Positions 1 to 8,133 of a stretch of 12,071 nt of DNA are shown here, piece by piece. Location of the stretch: contig UZAE01012603.1 of NCBI GenBank assembly GCA_900617975.1, positions 23,992 to 36,062 on the forward strand. Reading direction: 5' to 3'. Position numbers and translations under genes: made by a program. Each line of letters opens with the position of its first letter. Position 1 is the first letter of the stretch. The stretch comes from Rodentolepis nana. Lineage: Eukaryota; Platyhelminthes; Cestoda; Cyclophyllidea; Hymenolepididae. Under the pieces are notes generated by a model. It searched no databases. It was not told where the DNA came from and saw only the letters and a program-made list of their open reading frames with translations.

Positions 1-69
1 TTTCGAGTGATAGCTTCATAAAGTGTTTGCTGTGACTCGGTCATGACGTGAGAAGCAAAGAGAATACCT
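1..69 (-). CDS. Possible 5' exon of an unidentified minus-strand gene, cut by the window edge
   Basis: On the minus strand a possible acceptor (GTGACAG at about 76-70) is followed by an open stretch to the left edge. It contains an ATG at 44-42 opening a frame that reads MTESQQTLYEAITR. An in-frame TGA lies just upstream of the acceptor. The residue mix looks protein-like, but only 14 codons after the ATG are visible. No family can be recognised, and a chance open stretch of this length is common. This is inference only. Confidence 0.2.
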
Positions 70-383
70 GTCACTCAAAAATGGTCAAATTCATATCGAT
101 ATTTTGTGAAAATACTTTAATCATTAATCAGTAGAGTGGCGTCAACGATTGGTCAAGTCAATTAATTCGGTGATAAGTAACCAATAGATGTTTGAGTGCT
201 TGACGTAATATTGGCCAATTCCTTGTCCTAATGAGGCGTGAAATCGAACGAATGAATGTCTGACAAGTTTGGATAATTTGACTGAATACATCTCGAGTAG
301 AATTTAATAAAGGTTCTAAGTAGAGCATGCATCAGAAAAATCGAATTTCATTTGACTATGGTGTGGCACTTGTACGATTTCAG

Positions 384-589
384 TGTTCAGGGAACTGTGT
401 ATTGTTGTTGACAAAACTCCTATCAACCCTGAATTTAAAACGACAACTGTCAAAGCCGTCTCAATTCTTCCTGCTATTGCAACTCCAATTCAGAATATGT
501 TATTCACAACGTATTATCAATACGTCTTCCAACACCTCTCTCATATCTATTTAGTTTATGCTTTGCAACAGCTCCATTTTATTTACTAA
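384..589 (+). CDS. Possible terminal exon of an unidentified gene
   Basis: A pyrimidine-flanked CAG at 381-383 could be a splice acceptor. The sequence after it stays open for about 68 codons to a TAA at 587-589. The predicted peptide begins FRELCIVVDKTPINPEF and ends in a hydrophobic and aromatic stretch rich in Y, F, L and H. Its composition is less skewed than that of the surrounding intergenic reading frames, and an ATTAAA lies about 80 bases after the stop. I do not recognise a family. A second overlapping frame is also open here (327-554), which weakens the case. No upstream exon was found in 1-380, so the rest of such a gene would have to lie left of the window. Confidence 0.27.
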
Positions 590-666
590 GACCATTGAGA
601 AAATTGCGCGTTTTTCAGTATTGTAACTATAATGCATAGCCTCAACTTTCATTCATTTGTAATGAA

Positions 667-672
667 ATTAAA
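667..672 (+). terminator. ATTAAA polyadenylation-signal candidate
   Basis: ATTAAA is the commonest variant of the animal poly(A) signal. It sits 78 bases downstream of the TAA at 587-589 and would suit a 3' end for the candidate exon there. In AT-rich DNA such hexamers are frequent, so it supports the exon only weakly. Confidence 0.2.
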
Positions 673-787
673 TACATGATAAACAATCGATATTTTTATT
701 TTTATTCTAATAACTTGCATTAATACTTGGACAAAAATTATTGTTGAAGCCAATAGCTTCGAGTAGGAATAAGTCTAAGGTGGTGTG

Positions 788-820
788 TTGGTGGAGGAGG
801 GGAGGAGATGGGGATGTGAG
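788..820 (+). repeat. G-rich 33-bp direct repeat, copy 1
   Basis: The 33 bases here recur exactly at 1037-1069, 249 bp downstream. The unit is almost entirely G, A and T (starting TTGGTGGAGGAGGGGAGG), with several GG/GGGG runs that could form a two-tier G-quadruplex. A 10-mer TTGAAGCCAA also precedes both copies (near 743 and 1019), so the duplicated segment was probably longer and has since decayed or suffered a deletion. Confidence 0.85.
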
Positions 821-1036
821 GAATCAAGAAGAAGAAGCTGATGACAACGTCAAGGTTTCAAACATTCGGCATTGTTTAATTTCTGAACGTGGGTAGCACA
901 GCATTTACTAAATAGGTAGTTCTTATTCCAATAGTCAACAATACCCTCTGCCCATTAACCAGAAACTTTTAATTAGAAATAGGCGGCCTTATTACTTCAC
1001 TTCAATATTTGGAAATTCTTTGAAGCCAAAATACCT

Positions 1037-1069
1037 TTGGTGGAGGAGGGGAGGAGATGGGGATGTGAG
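1037..1069 (+). repeat. G-rich 33-bp direct repeat, copy 2
   Basis: This is an exact copy of the 33-mer at 788-820. The shared TTGAAGCCAA lies only a few bases upstream here, against about 35 bases upstream of copy 1. That suggests an internal deletion in this copy or an insertion in the other. Confidence 0.85.
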
Positions 1070-1140
1070 CCTATTGGCATTCACAAGGGGGCTGTTTAAT
1101 TTTGTAGCCGATAGCTACCTTAGTAAAGCCTGCCTGACTG

Positions 1141-1501
1141 ACTCAGAAATCTCTATGGCAGATTCTCCTACCTGACTCAGAAATCTCTTTGGCAGATTCT
1201 CCTACATCTAGACCGACTCAGAAATCTCCATGGCAGATTCTCAAACATCTAGCTACCGGCTCAGAAATTTCTATGGCAGATTCTCCAACATCTAGCTAGG
1301 AATCAGAAATCTCTATGGCAGATTCTCCAACCTCTAGCTAGAGAACAGCTAAGCTATAGCTCAGCTATAAAGAAAACAGACGTGTAGCACGGAGCGCGTT
1401 TATATCTATGGCAGATTCTCCTACATCTAACTAGACTCCCAGAACCATCTAAGCTATACCCCAGCTATCGAGGAAACAGACGTGTAGCACGGAGCACGTT
1501 G
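1141..1501 (+). repeat. Degenerate tandem repeat array with a nested 100-bp unit
   Basis: Five copies of a unit around ctcagaaatctctatggcag begin near 1141, 1175, 1216, 1259 and 1302, giving periods of 34, 41, 43 and 43 bases. The full unit ends in a short tract resembling catctagctag. A sixth partial copy starts near 1403. The last two copies are each joined to a longer segment with 'agctata' motifs that ends in a 22-23 base string beginning cagacgtgtagcacggagc, found near 1378-1400 and again exactly 100 bp later near 1478-1500. The array therefore has two levels. It does not encode an open repeated protein and looks like a minisatellite or part of a decayed transposon. Confidence 0.85.
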
Positions 1502-1689
1502 ATTCAGTGAGTATATTGCGGATAAATTGTACACGTAAGGAGGTACTCATGGTCAGGATGGGGGATTAGGTTAAGCAAACAGAGGTTAATGATTGGTCAC
1601 TGTTTGTACGGTCGCTGCACACAGAGTTGTACTGCCGCACCTCCCAATCCTGCCGAGCAGACATGCAGGCATACGATGACCCTTACGGA
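1502..1689. other. Unassigned sequence between tandem array and inverted repeat
   Basis: This 190-base stretch is less AT-rich than its surroundings. On the minus strand it is open for about 33 codons, but I recognise no protein. It may belong to the same composite repeat as its neighbours. No functional call can be made. Confidence 0.35.
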
Positions 1690-2014
1690 GTGTGCGATAG
1701 ACTTACCTCCACGTGGTGCACCCTGGGCAACGTAAACGCATACGGCAAAAAAGTCTATTAATCGGCAGTTGACTTCTCACTTCAAACTACTAACACCCCA
1801 CTCAATGTCATATTCGACTATTTCACAGTACTCACCTCACCTTTGTTCTACCTTTGTGTATGTCTCTTACACCTTTGAAACACTCTTCTGTTCCCCCCCC
1901 CTCTCACGATTTTTTTCGATTTGATGTTCCTTCCCCCCTGTGAACCCTGAGGTCAACTAAAGGGCTAATGATAACCATCAAGACGCCTGCCATTTGATAT
2001 TAATAAATAAATAT
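1690..2014 (+). repeat. Left arm of the inverted repeat
   Basis: This arm pairs with 2175-2498 in opposite orientation. It contains a perfect CACGTG palindrome near its outer end and two C-runs (1893-1901 and 1933-1938) that are shorter or interrupted in the partner arm, showing independent decay of the copies. Confidence 0.8.
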
Positions 2015-2174
2015 TTTCAAAATTCTAAAATTTTGGGGTTTACAGTGCTCAGGAACGATTTATTCTTGAGGATTTGTGTATGGAAAATACTTTTACGTTT
2101 TTCATGTATTGCACTAACACATTTAAAATTGCAGGAAAGAAAAAGTTTGAATAGTAAGAACTTAGATAAGTTAT

Positions 2175-2498
2175 TATATTTATTTATTTCAAATGACAGG
2201 TGTTTTGATAGTTATCATAAGACCTTTAGTTGACTTCGGGCTTCACAGAGGGGAGGAACATCAAAGTGAGAAGAATTCAAGAGGGGGAATAGAAGAGTGA
2301 TTCACAGATGTAAAAGAAACAGAAAGACACAAAGGCTCAAAAAGGGTAAGATGAGTACTGTGATAGGGGTCGACTATGACATACAGTGGGGGTGATGGTT
2401 GTTTGAAGTGAGAAGTCAACTGCCAGTTAATAGACTTTTTTGCCATATGATTATACGTTGCCCAGGATGCACCACGTGGAGGTAAGTCTATCGCACAC
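2175..2498 (-). repeat. Right arm of the inverted repeat
   Basis: This is the inverted partner of 1690-2014. Read on the plus strand it ends with the CACGTG motif followed by GGAGGTAAGT, a textbook splice-donor match at about 2478-2487. The same orientation recurs at 11911-12071, sharing the exact string ttttgatagttatcataag. Confidence 0.8.
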
Positions 2499-2956
2499 CC
2501 CTTTCATAAAACCTAATACAATGGAATATGCTGATTTTAAAGCAGCGAAAAGTTGCCGATTGAGAAAGTTGTTTTAAATCCTACACAACTGTATCAAGTT
2601 CGAACAAAAAAACTGTATGGGAAGTCGTTAAAATATGCTCTCACTTTAGGAAAAAGAGAATATCTCAGGATCTCAAGTTCAAACCTGTGCCACTTTGTCC
2701 TTAACATCTCTAGGGAGATCAGGAGAAGTCAATTTCTATTGAAGATTAGTTTTTAGTCAATTGAGCTGATTTTATTAGCAGCAATTTGATTTCTCGTTCA
2801 GCTTCAAGTCTACCTATTTCAAGGTAATGGTAAAGCATGTGCTCTTAATCGAATATTGGTTACCCTGATTGTCTGCTTCGTCAAAAAATCTCGGCTTCAC
2901 TTTCCATCCGGGGGGACACAGCCAGTGAGCGGAATGACGAACCACACTAGTTTATT

Positions 2957-2972
2957 CCCCCCCCCCCCCCCC
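2957..2972 (+). repeat. Poly-C tract (16 C)
   Basis: This is an uninterrupted run of 16 C, the longest homopolymer of a recurrent class in the window. A 9-C run follows at 3105-3113. Confidence 0.9.
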
Positions 2973-3326
2973 AAACACAAAATCCCTCCACAGAGGGTGA
3001 GCATTGAAGATCAATTTACTAAAAGAGTTCCACGTTCCAGTGTTTTTGTTCGTACTTTTAAGCTAGTCACAAATATTAACTCCCATAACTTCACAATTAA
3101 CGAGCCCCCCCCCGCCTCCCCCAAATTGATAACGTAATAAAAACAACATTGATAAAACAACTCATCAGAGCGACGTTGAAGGTTGTTGAAGAAGTCATGT
3201 AATTTTATATTTAGATCTGGCGGGTGGAGACAAAATAAAAGAAAAGGGAGTTGGAGGAAGGAGAATGGGGGGGGAGAGGGGGGCTTGAAAGTACTGATAT
3301 GTCGTTTGGAAAGAAAAGCCACGTCG

Positions 3327-3356
3327 CTCTCTCTCTCTCCCCCGCTCTCACTCTCT
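3327..3356 (+). repeat. CT microsatellite with internal C-run
   Basis: About six CT units are followed by five C and then an imperfect GCTCTCACTCTCT tail. It is a pyrimidine-only tract apart from one G and one A. Confidence 0.8.
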
Positions 3357-3510
3357 TTAGTTCAATATAAATCTTTGTGCGTTCATGTGGGGATAATAAG
3401 GAATCAATATAAGATGAGGAGAGGTGCATTAAGCGCTCATAAGTTCTCTGAAAGTAAGGGGAAACGATAAGCATTGGTAATAGTTGGCGCCTGTGGGGCG
3501 TAATGGAATG

Positions 3511-3549
3511 AATATACACATACGATATACATATTTATATATATATATC
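3511..3549 (+). repeat. AT-rich microsatellite
   Basis: Imperfect ATATAC/ATACAT repeats lead into a run of AT dinucleotides at 3536-3548. The tract sits about 70 bases beyond the stop codon of the minus-strand F-box gene, probably in its 3' UTR or just past it. Confidence 0.75.
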
Positions 3550-3615
3550 ACTTTGAGGACACTACTTCATTCAACTAGCGTATTCTTTTTCCTCTTTTTT
3601 TCGCTGAAAGACTTA

Positions 3616-5184
3616 TCAATGTAACGTCGACACAGCTACTGGACGTAGATACTTCAAGTTCAACCACATAAGGCTTTGAATTAGGGTCTTTATATCATTA
3701 CTGGAGCACTTTTGTAGTCTCCAGGGATTTGGCAATTCAAACAGCTTCAAAGCGGAAATCACCAAGAGAATTGAATCGTGCCACGCTTCCGTATATTCGG
3801 CTCCACTATAGCTGTCGCGATTAACTAATTCCGGTCGAAGAACTGCCCTAGAAGATGACGGTTCAACGTGTTTCTCAAACTTGATCTCCTCCTTTGGCAT
3901 TATATAAAGGATTACAATAGGAATCCTACGAGCAGTGCGTTCCGGGAAAGCACGAAGAACAGCTCTTAGTTCGTAGTAAAGTAGGGCCAACTGCTCTGGA
4001 GCCTCCCTTGCATCAATAGCATAAATAAGACCGTCCAACGTTAGGCAAATATCCCTCATTTCGTTAGTAACACCGAGATTGGAAAGCAAATGCTCTGAAG
4101 GGACTTCCTGATTAGACTGTTCCTGATCCTCCAAATCATCCGAATGAACAAAGAGAGGACTAACTCGAAGACGAGTGTACTGATCATTGAAAATATGCTT
4201 CAGATGTGGAGGAAGAGAATAGAGATAGGAAAGATCGAAAGTAAAGTCTTTATGCTGATGACATTGACAGGGATACGCTGTGGAGTGATGGAGAAGAGGA
4301 GGATCTGTCGAATCTCCAAATGGTCGCAAAGGCGGAGTAGTTGGTGGTACTGAGAAACATGAAGTGAATCTGCTATGGGTTGAGGTATTTGCAGGCTTCG
4401 CAGAATCACAGGAGACCTTTCTAGAACACCTTGTTGAACCATCCATAACAGCATGCTGTGCTTGAGCGAAAAGTCTCAGTGTAATCCCTGATCCAAACCC
4501 CATATGGCCAGTAAAGACATCTATTGGCTCAAAGGATCGAGTTCGAGTGTCCACCATCTTCCAGAAAAGACGCGAGGTCCAACGATGATCTAGCCCAGGG
4601 CCGAAGAGAGCAAATCTTGGTCTGTTAGCCGAAGCACTAGCTAGTGCAGTATTAGTGGCGGTGGGATTGCGAGGGGGAAGAAGTCCACGCACATGATCAA
4701 TTATGGAATGTACGAAAGCAGCAAAGTTGCAGGTTAAATTGTTGTCAGAGCTGGGAGATGAAAGTAGGAGAGAATCCGATTCAAGTTCTGCAATGTCTTC
4801 ACCTCCGCCATCACATTTGGGGATGTATTGACTGAGAAAGCGATAAACAGTCCGTGGGTGAATAGAACAGGGGTCATGAAGAGGACTATTGGGAAGAGGA
4901 ATGGGCATATCCTGATGAGGAGGTTCAGGACACACAATAGTGCACCAACGGGTTTCAAAGAGCTTGACCTGCCAGAGACGCCAATCATGAGAAAGGCGTC
5001 TCCATCGGCGACAGACTTGACCGCAAGCAAGTAACTGGTCGGCGTCGAGGAAGGAGAAAATGTGAAGAATCATTTCGTTAGGGAGACGGGAGAAGGGGTC
5101 ATCCATGTCCGCTAACGCTGACCCTGGGGTTGAGTAGACCGGAAGCTGACAAATTCCAGGTGTTGGTGGTGCCCTTAAGGGCAT
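3616..5184 (-). CDS. FBXO4: FBXO4-like F-box protein (SCF ubiquitin-ligase substrate receptor)
   Basis: From the ATG at 5184 the protein has 522 residues. Residues about 32-80 are a clear F-box (SRLPNEMILHIFSFLDADQL, then VCRRWRRL and a terminal LW), which binds SKP1 in SCF E3 ligases. The C-terminal part matches my knowledge of FBXO4, whose substrate domain has a small-GTPase-like fold. The matches are RFALFGPGLD (190-199), GFGSGI (229-234), LDGLIYAID (383-391), a hydrophobic strand IPIVILYIMP (421-430) and a LFELPNPWRL segment (481-490) before the final helix. Human FBXO4 is about 387 residues. The extra length comes from a Ser/Leu-rich stretch (133-150) and a roughly 60-residue Ser/Thr/Pro/Cys-rich insert (250-310). 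In vertebrates FBXO4 has been linked to turnover of TRF1 and cyclin D1; the target here is unknown. The open frame runs 11 codons further up, but those overlap a likely splice acceptor, so I start at the next Met. The first exon may be missing. F-box confidence is near 0.97; the FBXO4 family call is about 0.8. Confidence 0.83.
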   Translation of the reverse strand: MPLRAPPTPGICQLPVYSTPGSALADMDDPFSRLPNEMILHIFSFLDADQLLACGQVCRRWRRLSHDWRLWQVKLFETRWCTIVCPEPPHQDMPIPLPNSPLHDPCSIHPRTVYRFLSQYIPKCDGGGEDIAELESDSLLLSSPSSDNNLTCNFAAFVHSIIDHVRGLLPPRNPTATNTALASASANRPRFALFGPGLDHRWTSRLFWKMVDTRTRSFEPIDVFTGHMGFGSGITLRLFAQAQHAVMDGSTRCSRKVSCDSAKPANTSTHSRFTSCFSVPPTTPPLRPFGDSTDPPLLHHSTAYPCQCHQHKDFTFDLSYLYSLPPHLKHIFNDQYTRLRVSPLFVHSDDLEDQEQSNQEVPSEHLLSNLGVTNEMRDICLTLDGLIYAIDAREAPEQLALLYYELRAVLRAFPERTARRIPIVILYIMPKEEIKFEKHVEPSSSRAVLRPELVNRDSYSGAEYTEAWHDSILLVISALKLFELPNPWRLQKCSSNDIKTLIQSLMWLNLKYLRPVAVSTLH

Positions 5185-5195
5185 ATCTGTGGGAT

Positions 5196-5247
5196 CTGAA
5201 ATGCAAAAAAGGAACAAATAGAAATAAATAAAATGTTTAAAACTAAC
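5196..5247 (-). other. Possible 52-bp 5' intron, or trans-splice acceptor, of the F-box gene
   Basis: On the minus strand TTTTTTGCATTTCAG ends at 5196, directly before the coding exon and 11 bases ahead of the chosen ATG. A good donor (AG|GTTAGT) lies at 5247-5242, giving a 52-bp intron. The upstream exon would be in frame and open but has no Met within view, so it could be 5' UTR or the end of a further coding exon. Flatworms also attach spliced leaders at such acceptors, and the same site could serve that purpose. Confidence 0.45.
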
Positions 5248-8133
5248 CTACGCCCGCTTCGAGAAACAAGCAGGTAATCTGAATGCCAATATTCAGAGTT
5301 AAGATTGCAAAATCAATTTGCAGGTTTAATTTAAGTTTGGTTAGTTACTAAATACTCGACCTATTACTCCCAAAATAAGCAAAAATCCTCATCCTAGTTA
5401 TAATCATACTGGGCCTATATAAAGGAAACAAACGCCGCCAAAATTTAGTTTGTAACTTTGAGGAAGTCAAATTATTCCAGCCAGAGTAGTTTAGGTAAGT
5501 AATAAATTCAAGGCCAATGCATAATTAAAATAGACATGTAAACAGCAAGCTGTTATATTTAATCATTCAAATTATGTCCTAAAACGAGATATTTTGAAGA
5601 TAAACTTAAGAAGGTAAAAAATTCAATCGAACCAAAGCTCCATAAAGAACAAAACTATTATGTCTAGTGAGAAGTTCTACAAAGGCGAAGCTCGGTTCAT
5701 TTTTTTCTCTTGACGATACGACTTAAATGCCGTTTGAGGCTTAAATTCAGAGGGACCATTTCGATTTTGTGTGATATGATAGAAAACAAGAAATAGAACT
5801 CCTAGGAAATCATGCCTCGCTATCACGTGAAGAAAAATTATGCATCTAGACAATGAGCTTATAAAGTGAATATGGATAACTCAATGTTCAGAATTCAAAC
5901 GAGGCATGGCCTGACTGCCTTAACGATATAGTTTTGACATGTTACAAGCTATACTGAGCAAATTTGACATTTTCAGATGACAGACAATTCGACCTTTTCT
6001 TGCCGGAACATGAGCAATGACAATTAGAGATTAATCAAAATACAACGAAAAAATAGCTTGATTGCTAATAAATTACTTTCGCATAAGTAATTTAGAAACG
6101 TAATAAATATTTCAGTGGAGTTAATCATAGCAATAACGGGCATGTTATGATATTGAGAGACAATATAAATTTGGACCGATGACACAAATAACAAAAAAAT
6201 GATGGACGAACATGACGAAAAGAAAAGTGAAAAACAATGAGTAATAGTAATTATTTGATAAAATTAGTAATATAGCAAATTTAAATTAATAGAATGACAA
6301 AATAACAAAACATTTACCAAAATGCAATGCATCTAAAGGTAAGTGATAATGGCACATTTTAAAAATTGAAAGAAAGCACAAATCGAATTTCCGGATGAGT
6401 AACTGCATAAAATTTAAAACTGAAAAGTTGGAAATTCTTAGGAATAAATAATAGGCGGTATGAATAAATATGAGCTACTAGCAAGTTAATCAAAATTAAT
6501 TGTAAAGAAAAACGAAATGCGATGGAGTTCAAAATCAAACCAAAACCAAAGAGTATGCAAATAAAGATAAAATATGGGAATAATTATTAGTCCAGTGAAA
6601 AAAGGCATAAAACAAATCTAATGGCAATAAAAGTAAAAATATTTGTATGAGTTATGGGGGACTGAGTGGATATAAGCAAGAGGCATTACTAACTTACAAA
6701 AAATGAATTAGATCCGGCCCCCGTATTTACTTTTATACCCAAATAGTATGCATCAAAGCAGACGCCGTTCAAAGAGGATTATTGACCTATTCTAAGAACA
6801 AGTAATTATGAAATTTACTGTACAAATAAAAGAACTATTTAAATTTAACTTACGAATTGCCCTCTTAAGTATTTATTTGAAAATTTATTTCCATTCAAAT
6901 TTTATGAGAATGAATAATAGAATAGGTTTTATGCCCTACAAAACCATGCACATTTGTGAAGAACAAATGCATTGAAGTCAATAAATTTTGTCTAATCATT
7001 ATTCACTATTTAACATGATTCACGATATTCTTATTATATTTTTGCAACTTTCCACGCAAAATATATCCAAGAGGTAAACTATCCATTTTGAATTCCTGGT
7101 ACAAACGAATTGATGGAAGGAATGATTCGTAAAATTCTCTTATCCTAAGCAGAAAGTTCACATCAAGAAATTATGTAAATTTTCGTTACACTATTTTAAA
7201 TTAAAGCACTAAGTAATTGCATTAAACCATTTTCAATTCGTACTTGAAAAACGACAACAAATAAATTCCTGATTGTCTGATCAAATTAGTGAAAAATGTA
7301 CGCATTCATCTTTAAAAGGATGTATTTGCTGAATAATTGAGAACATGCGAAAATTTTCCCAACCAGTCAGAATTAATATTGAATTTTAAAGGCCTCGTTA
7401 TTAAAACGATTTCAGAATTTAATCCAAATCATAATATAATCAATTCTTTTTTTCTGTTGAGAAATCGGATATACATACTTTAATTTTTGCAAATTTCATT
7501 GACTACGTAGTTCTATGCATTAAAATCTTATTGCTATTACATTCTTGGTGCATGGTGGCACGCAAATATGTTGCTCAGTTAGAATAAGCTATTGAGCAGA
7601 AAAAATCGTTTGTCATATATAATTCTTCAAAGTTAATGGATAAGTCAAAATGTAAAATGCTTATCTAAAGATTACAAACATATATACTTTCTGGTATTAA
7701 TTTTTTTTTGATTATCCTAATATTATTACGATCGCACTGTAAATTACAGTAATTTTGACATTCTTATTATATAGATATTTAAAGCAGGATTATTGTTCTA
7801 TTTTGTACACTCTGAGGCTTTGATAATAAATTCAACAGATACACATTAGCATTTATGAAGCAAAGATTTGGGTTTTATTTAGGTATTTTCTTTTATCAAA
7901 TACTAACTTATCAACCTTTCAATAAGTAATCCGTTTCTATTCGCCCAATAAATTTGACATGCATGAAAATGAGCTTTAATATATAACTATTCGTTTGTAA
8001 ATTAATTGTATTTTCGGTTTTTATTCTTGAGTTTATTTTACTTTTCTAACATTGTGAGTTTTGTTTTGAACCGCTTCGTTTAAAATTCTAAGGCTGGTTG
8101 ATTAATTTTGCCCTTGCGGCGCGCTGTTAAAAA
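5248..8133. other. AT-rich non-coding gap between the divergent F-box and POC1 genes
   Basis: No open frame of useful length exists on either strand across about 2.9 kb. The plus strand is A-rich from about 5.5 to 6.7 kb and T-rich from about 7.4 to 8.1 kb. In the animal genes here, introns and UTRs are T-rich on the coding strand, so this pattern would fit leftward transcription on the left and rightward transcription on the right, with both starts in the middle. Minus-strand donor-like sites (GTAAGT) occur at about 6696 and 6852. A TATATAAA lies at 5416-5423 but points towards no nearby start. I see no repeats or RNA genes. Confidence 0.55.

Larger units (their letters stand above)
590..1140. 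other. Non-coding stretch, no gene seen
   Basis: Nothing coding is supported here. The stretch holds the two copies of a G-rich 33-mer and otherwise AT-rich sequence without long open frames. Apart from the 33-mer repeat and the ATTAAA hexamer, I see no recognisable signal. Confidence 0.6.
1690..2498. mobile_element. Large imperfect inverted-repeat (fold-back) element
   Basis: The left arm (about 1690-2014) and the right arm (about 2175-2498) are inverted copies with roughly 80% identity by eye, separated by an AT-rich loop of about 160 bases. The outermost part is best conserved: both arms start gtgtgcgatagacttacc and continue through a CACGTG-containing stretch. The inner ends both run into a TAAATAAATA-like tract. 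No transposase or reverse transcriptase is encoded. The loop holds only a short open frame (from 1994) that crosses into the right arm. A further copy of the right arm lies at the window's right edge, so the sequence is dispersed. I saw no convincing target-site duplication. A non-autonomous fold-back or MITE-like element fits best; two head-to-head copies of a simple dispersed repeat are the main alternative. Confidence 0.75.
2499..3615. other. Non-coding, low-complexity region downstream of the F-box gene
   Basis: I see no supported gene here. The short open frames on both strands run through poly-C, poly-G and CT tracts and overlap each other, which is typical of chance frames. The region holds a 16-base C run, a CT microsatellite, G-runs at 3267-3274 and 3278-3283, and an AT-rich microsatellite. 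The 3' UTR of the minus-strand F-box gene should lie at its right end, but I found no canonical AATAAA on that strand close to the stop. Confidence 0.55.

Noticed and set aside
1141..1501. Repeat array resembling a CRISPR
   Set aside because: Units are degenerate, vary from 34 to 43 bases and are joined without unique spacers. The genome is eukaryotic.
1994..2446. Short frames inside the fold-back element (1994-2233 plus, 2261-2446 minus)
   Set aside because: They span loop and arm of a non-coding repeat and resemble no transposon protein. The second copy of the arm has indels that would break the frame.
2590..2700. tRNA-like B-box strings (agttcgaac, agttcaaacct)
   Set aside because: There is no matching A box at the right spacing and no cloverleaf stems could be drawn.
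2553..2756. A 67-codon plus-strand frame
   Set aside because: Composition is not decisive, there is no clear acceptor, donor or poly(A) signal, and no family is recognised. Its length is expected by chance in a 1-kb non-coding stretch.
2856..3322. Overlapping open frames on both strands (2856-3137 plus, 3011-3322 minus)
   Set aside because: They run through poly-C and poly-G tracts, give Pro-, Phe- or Gly-rich low-complexity peptides, overlap each other and match no family I know.
3183..3519. Open frames across the CT microsatellite (plus 3183-3470, minus 3211-3519)
   Set aside because: The peptides are dominated by Ser/Leu or Arg/Glu from simple-sequence DNA. No splice or start context supports them.
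4144..5034. Several short frames opposite or alongside the F-box gene (for example 4144-4353, 4734-5030, 4828-5034)
   Set aside because: They are shadows of the FBXO4-like coding sequence, whose domain content is unambiguous.
5185..5217. Eleven extra N-terminal codons (MFLFCISDPTD) for the F-box protein
   Set aside because: The first codons are the reading of a pyrimidine-rich splice-acceptor sequence, so the ATG at 5217 is probably intronic.
5416..5423. TATATAAA as a promoter TATA box
   Set aside because: It faces the plus strand with no gene start for 2.7 kb and lies in AT-rich DNA where such strings are common.
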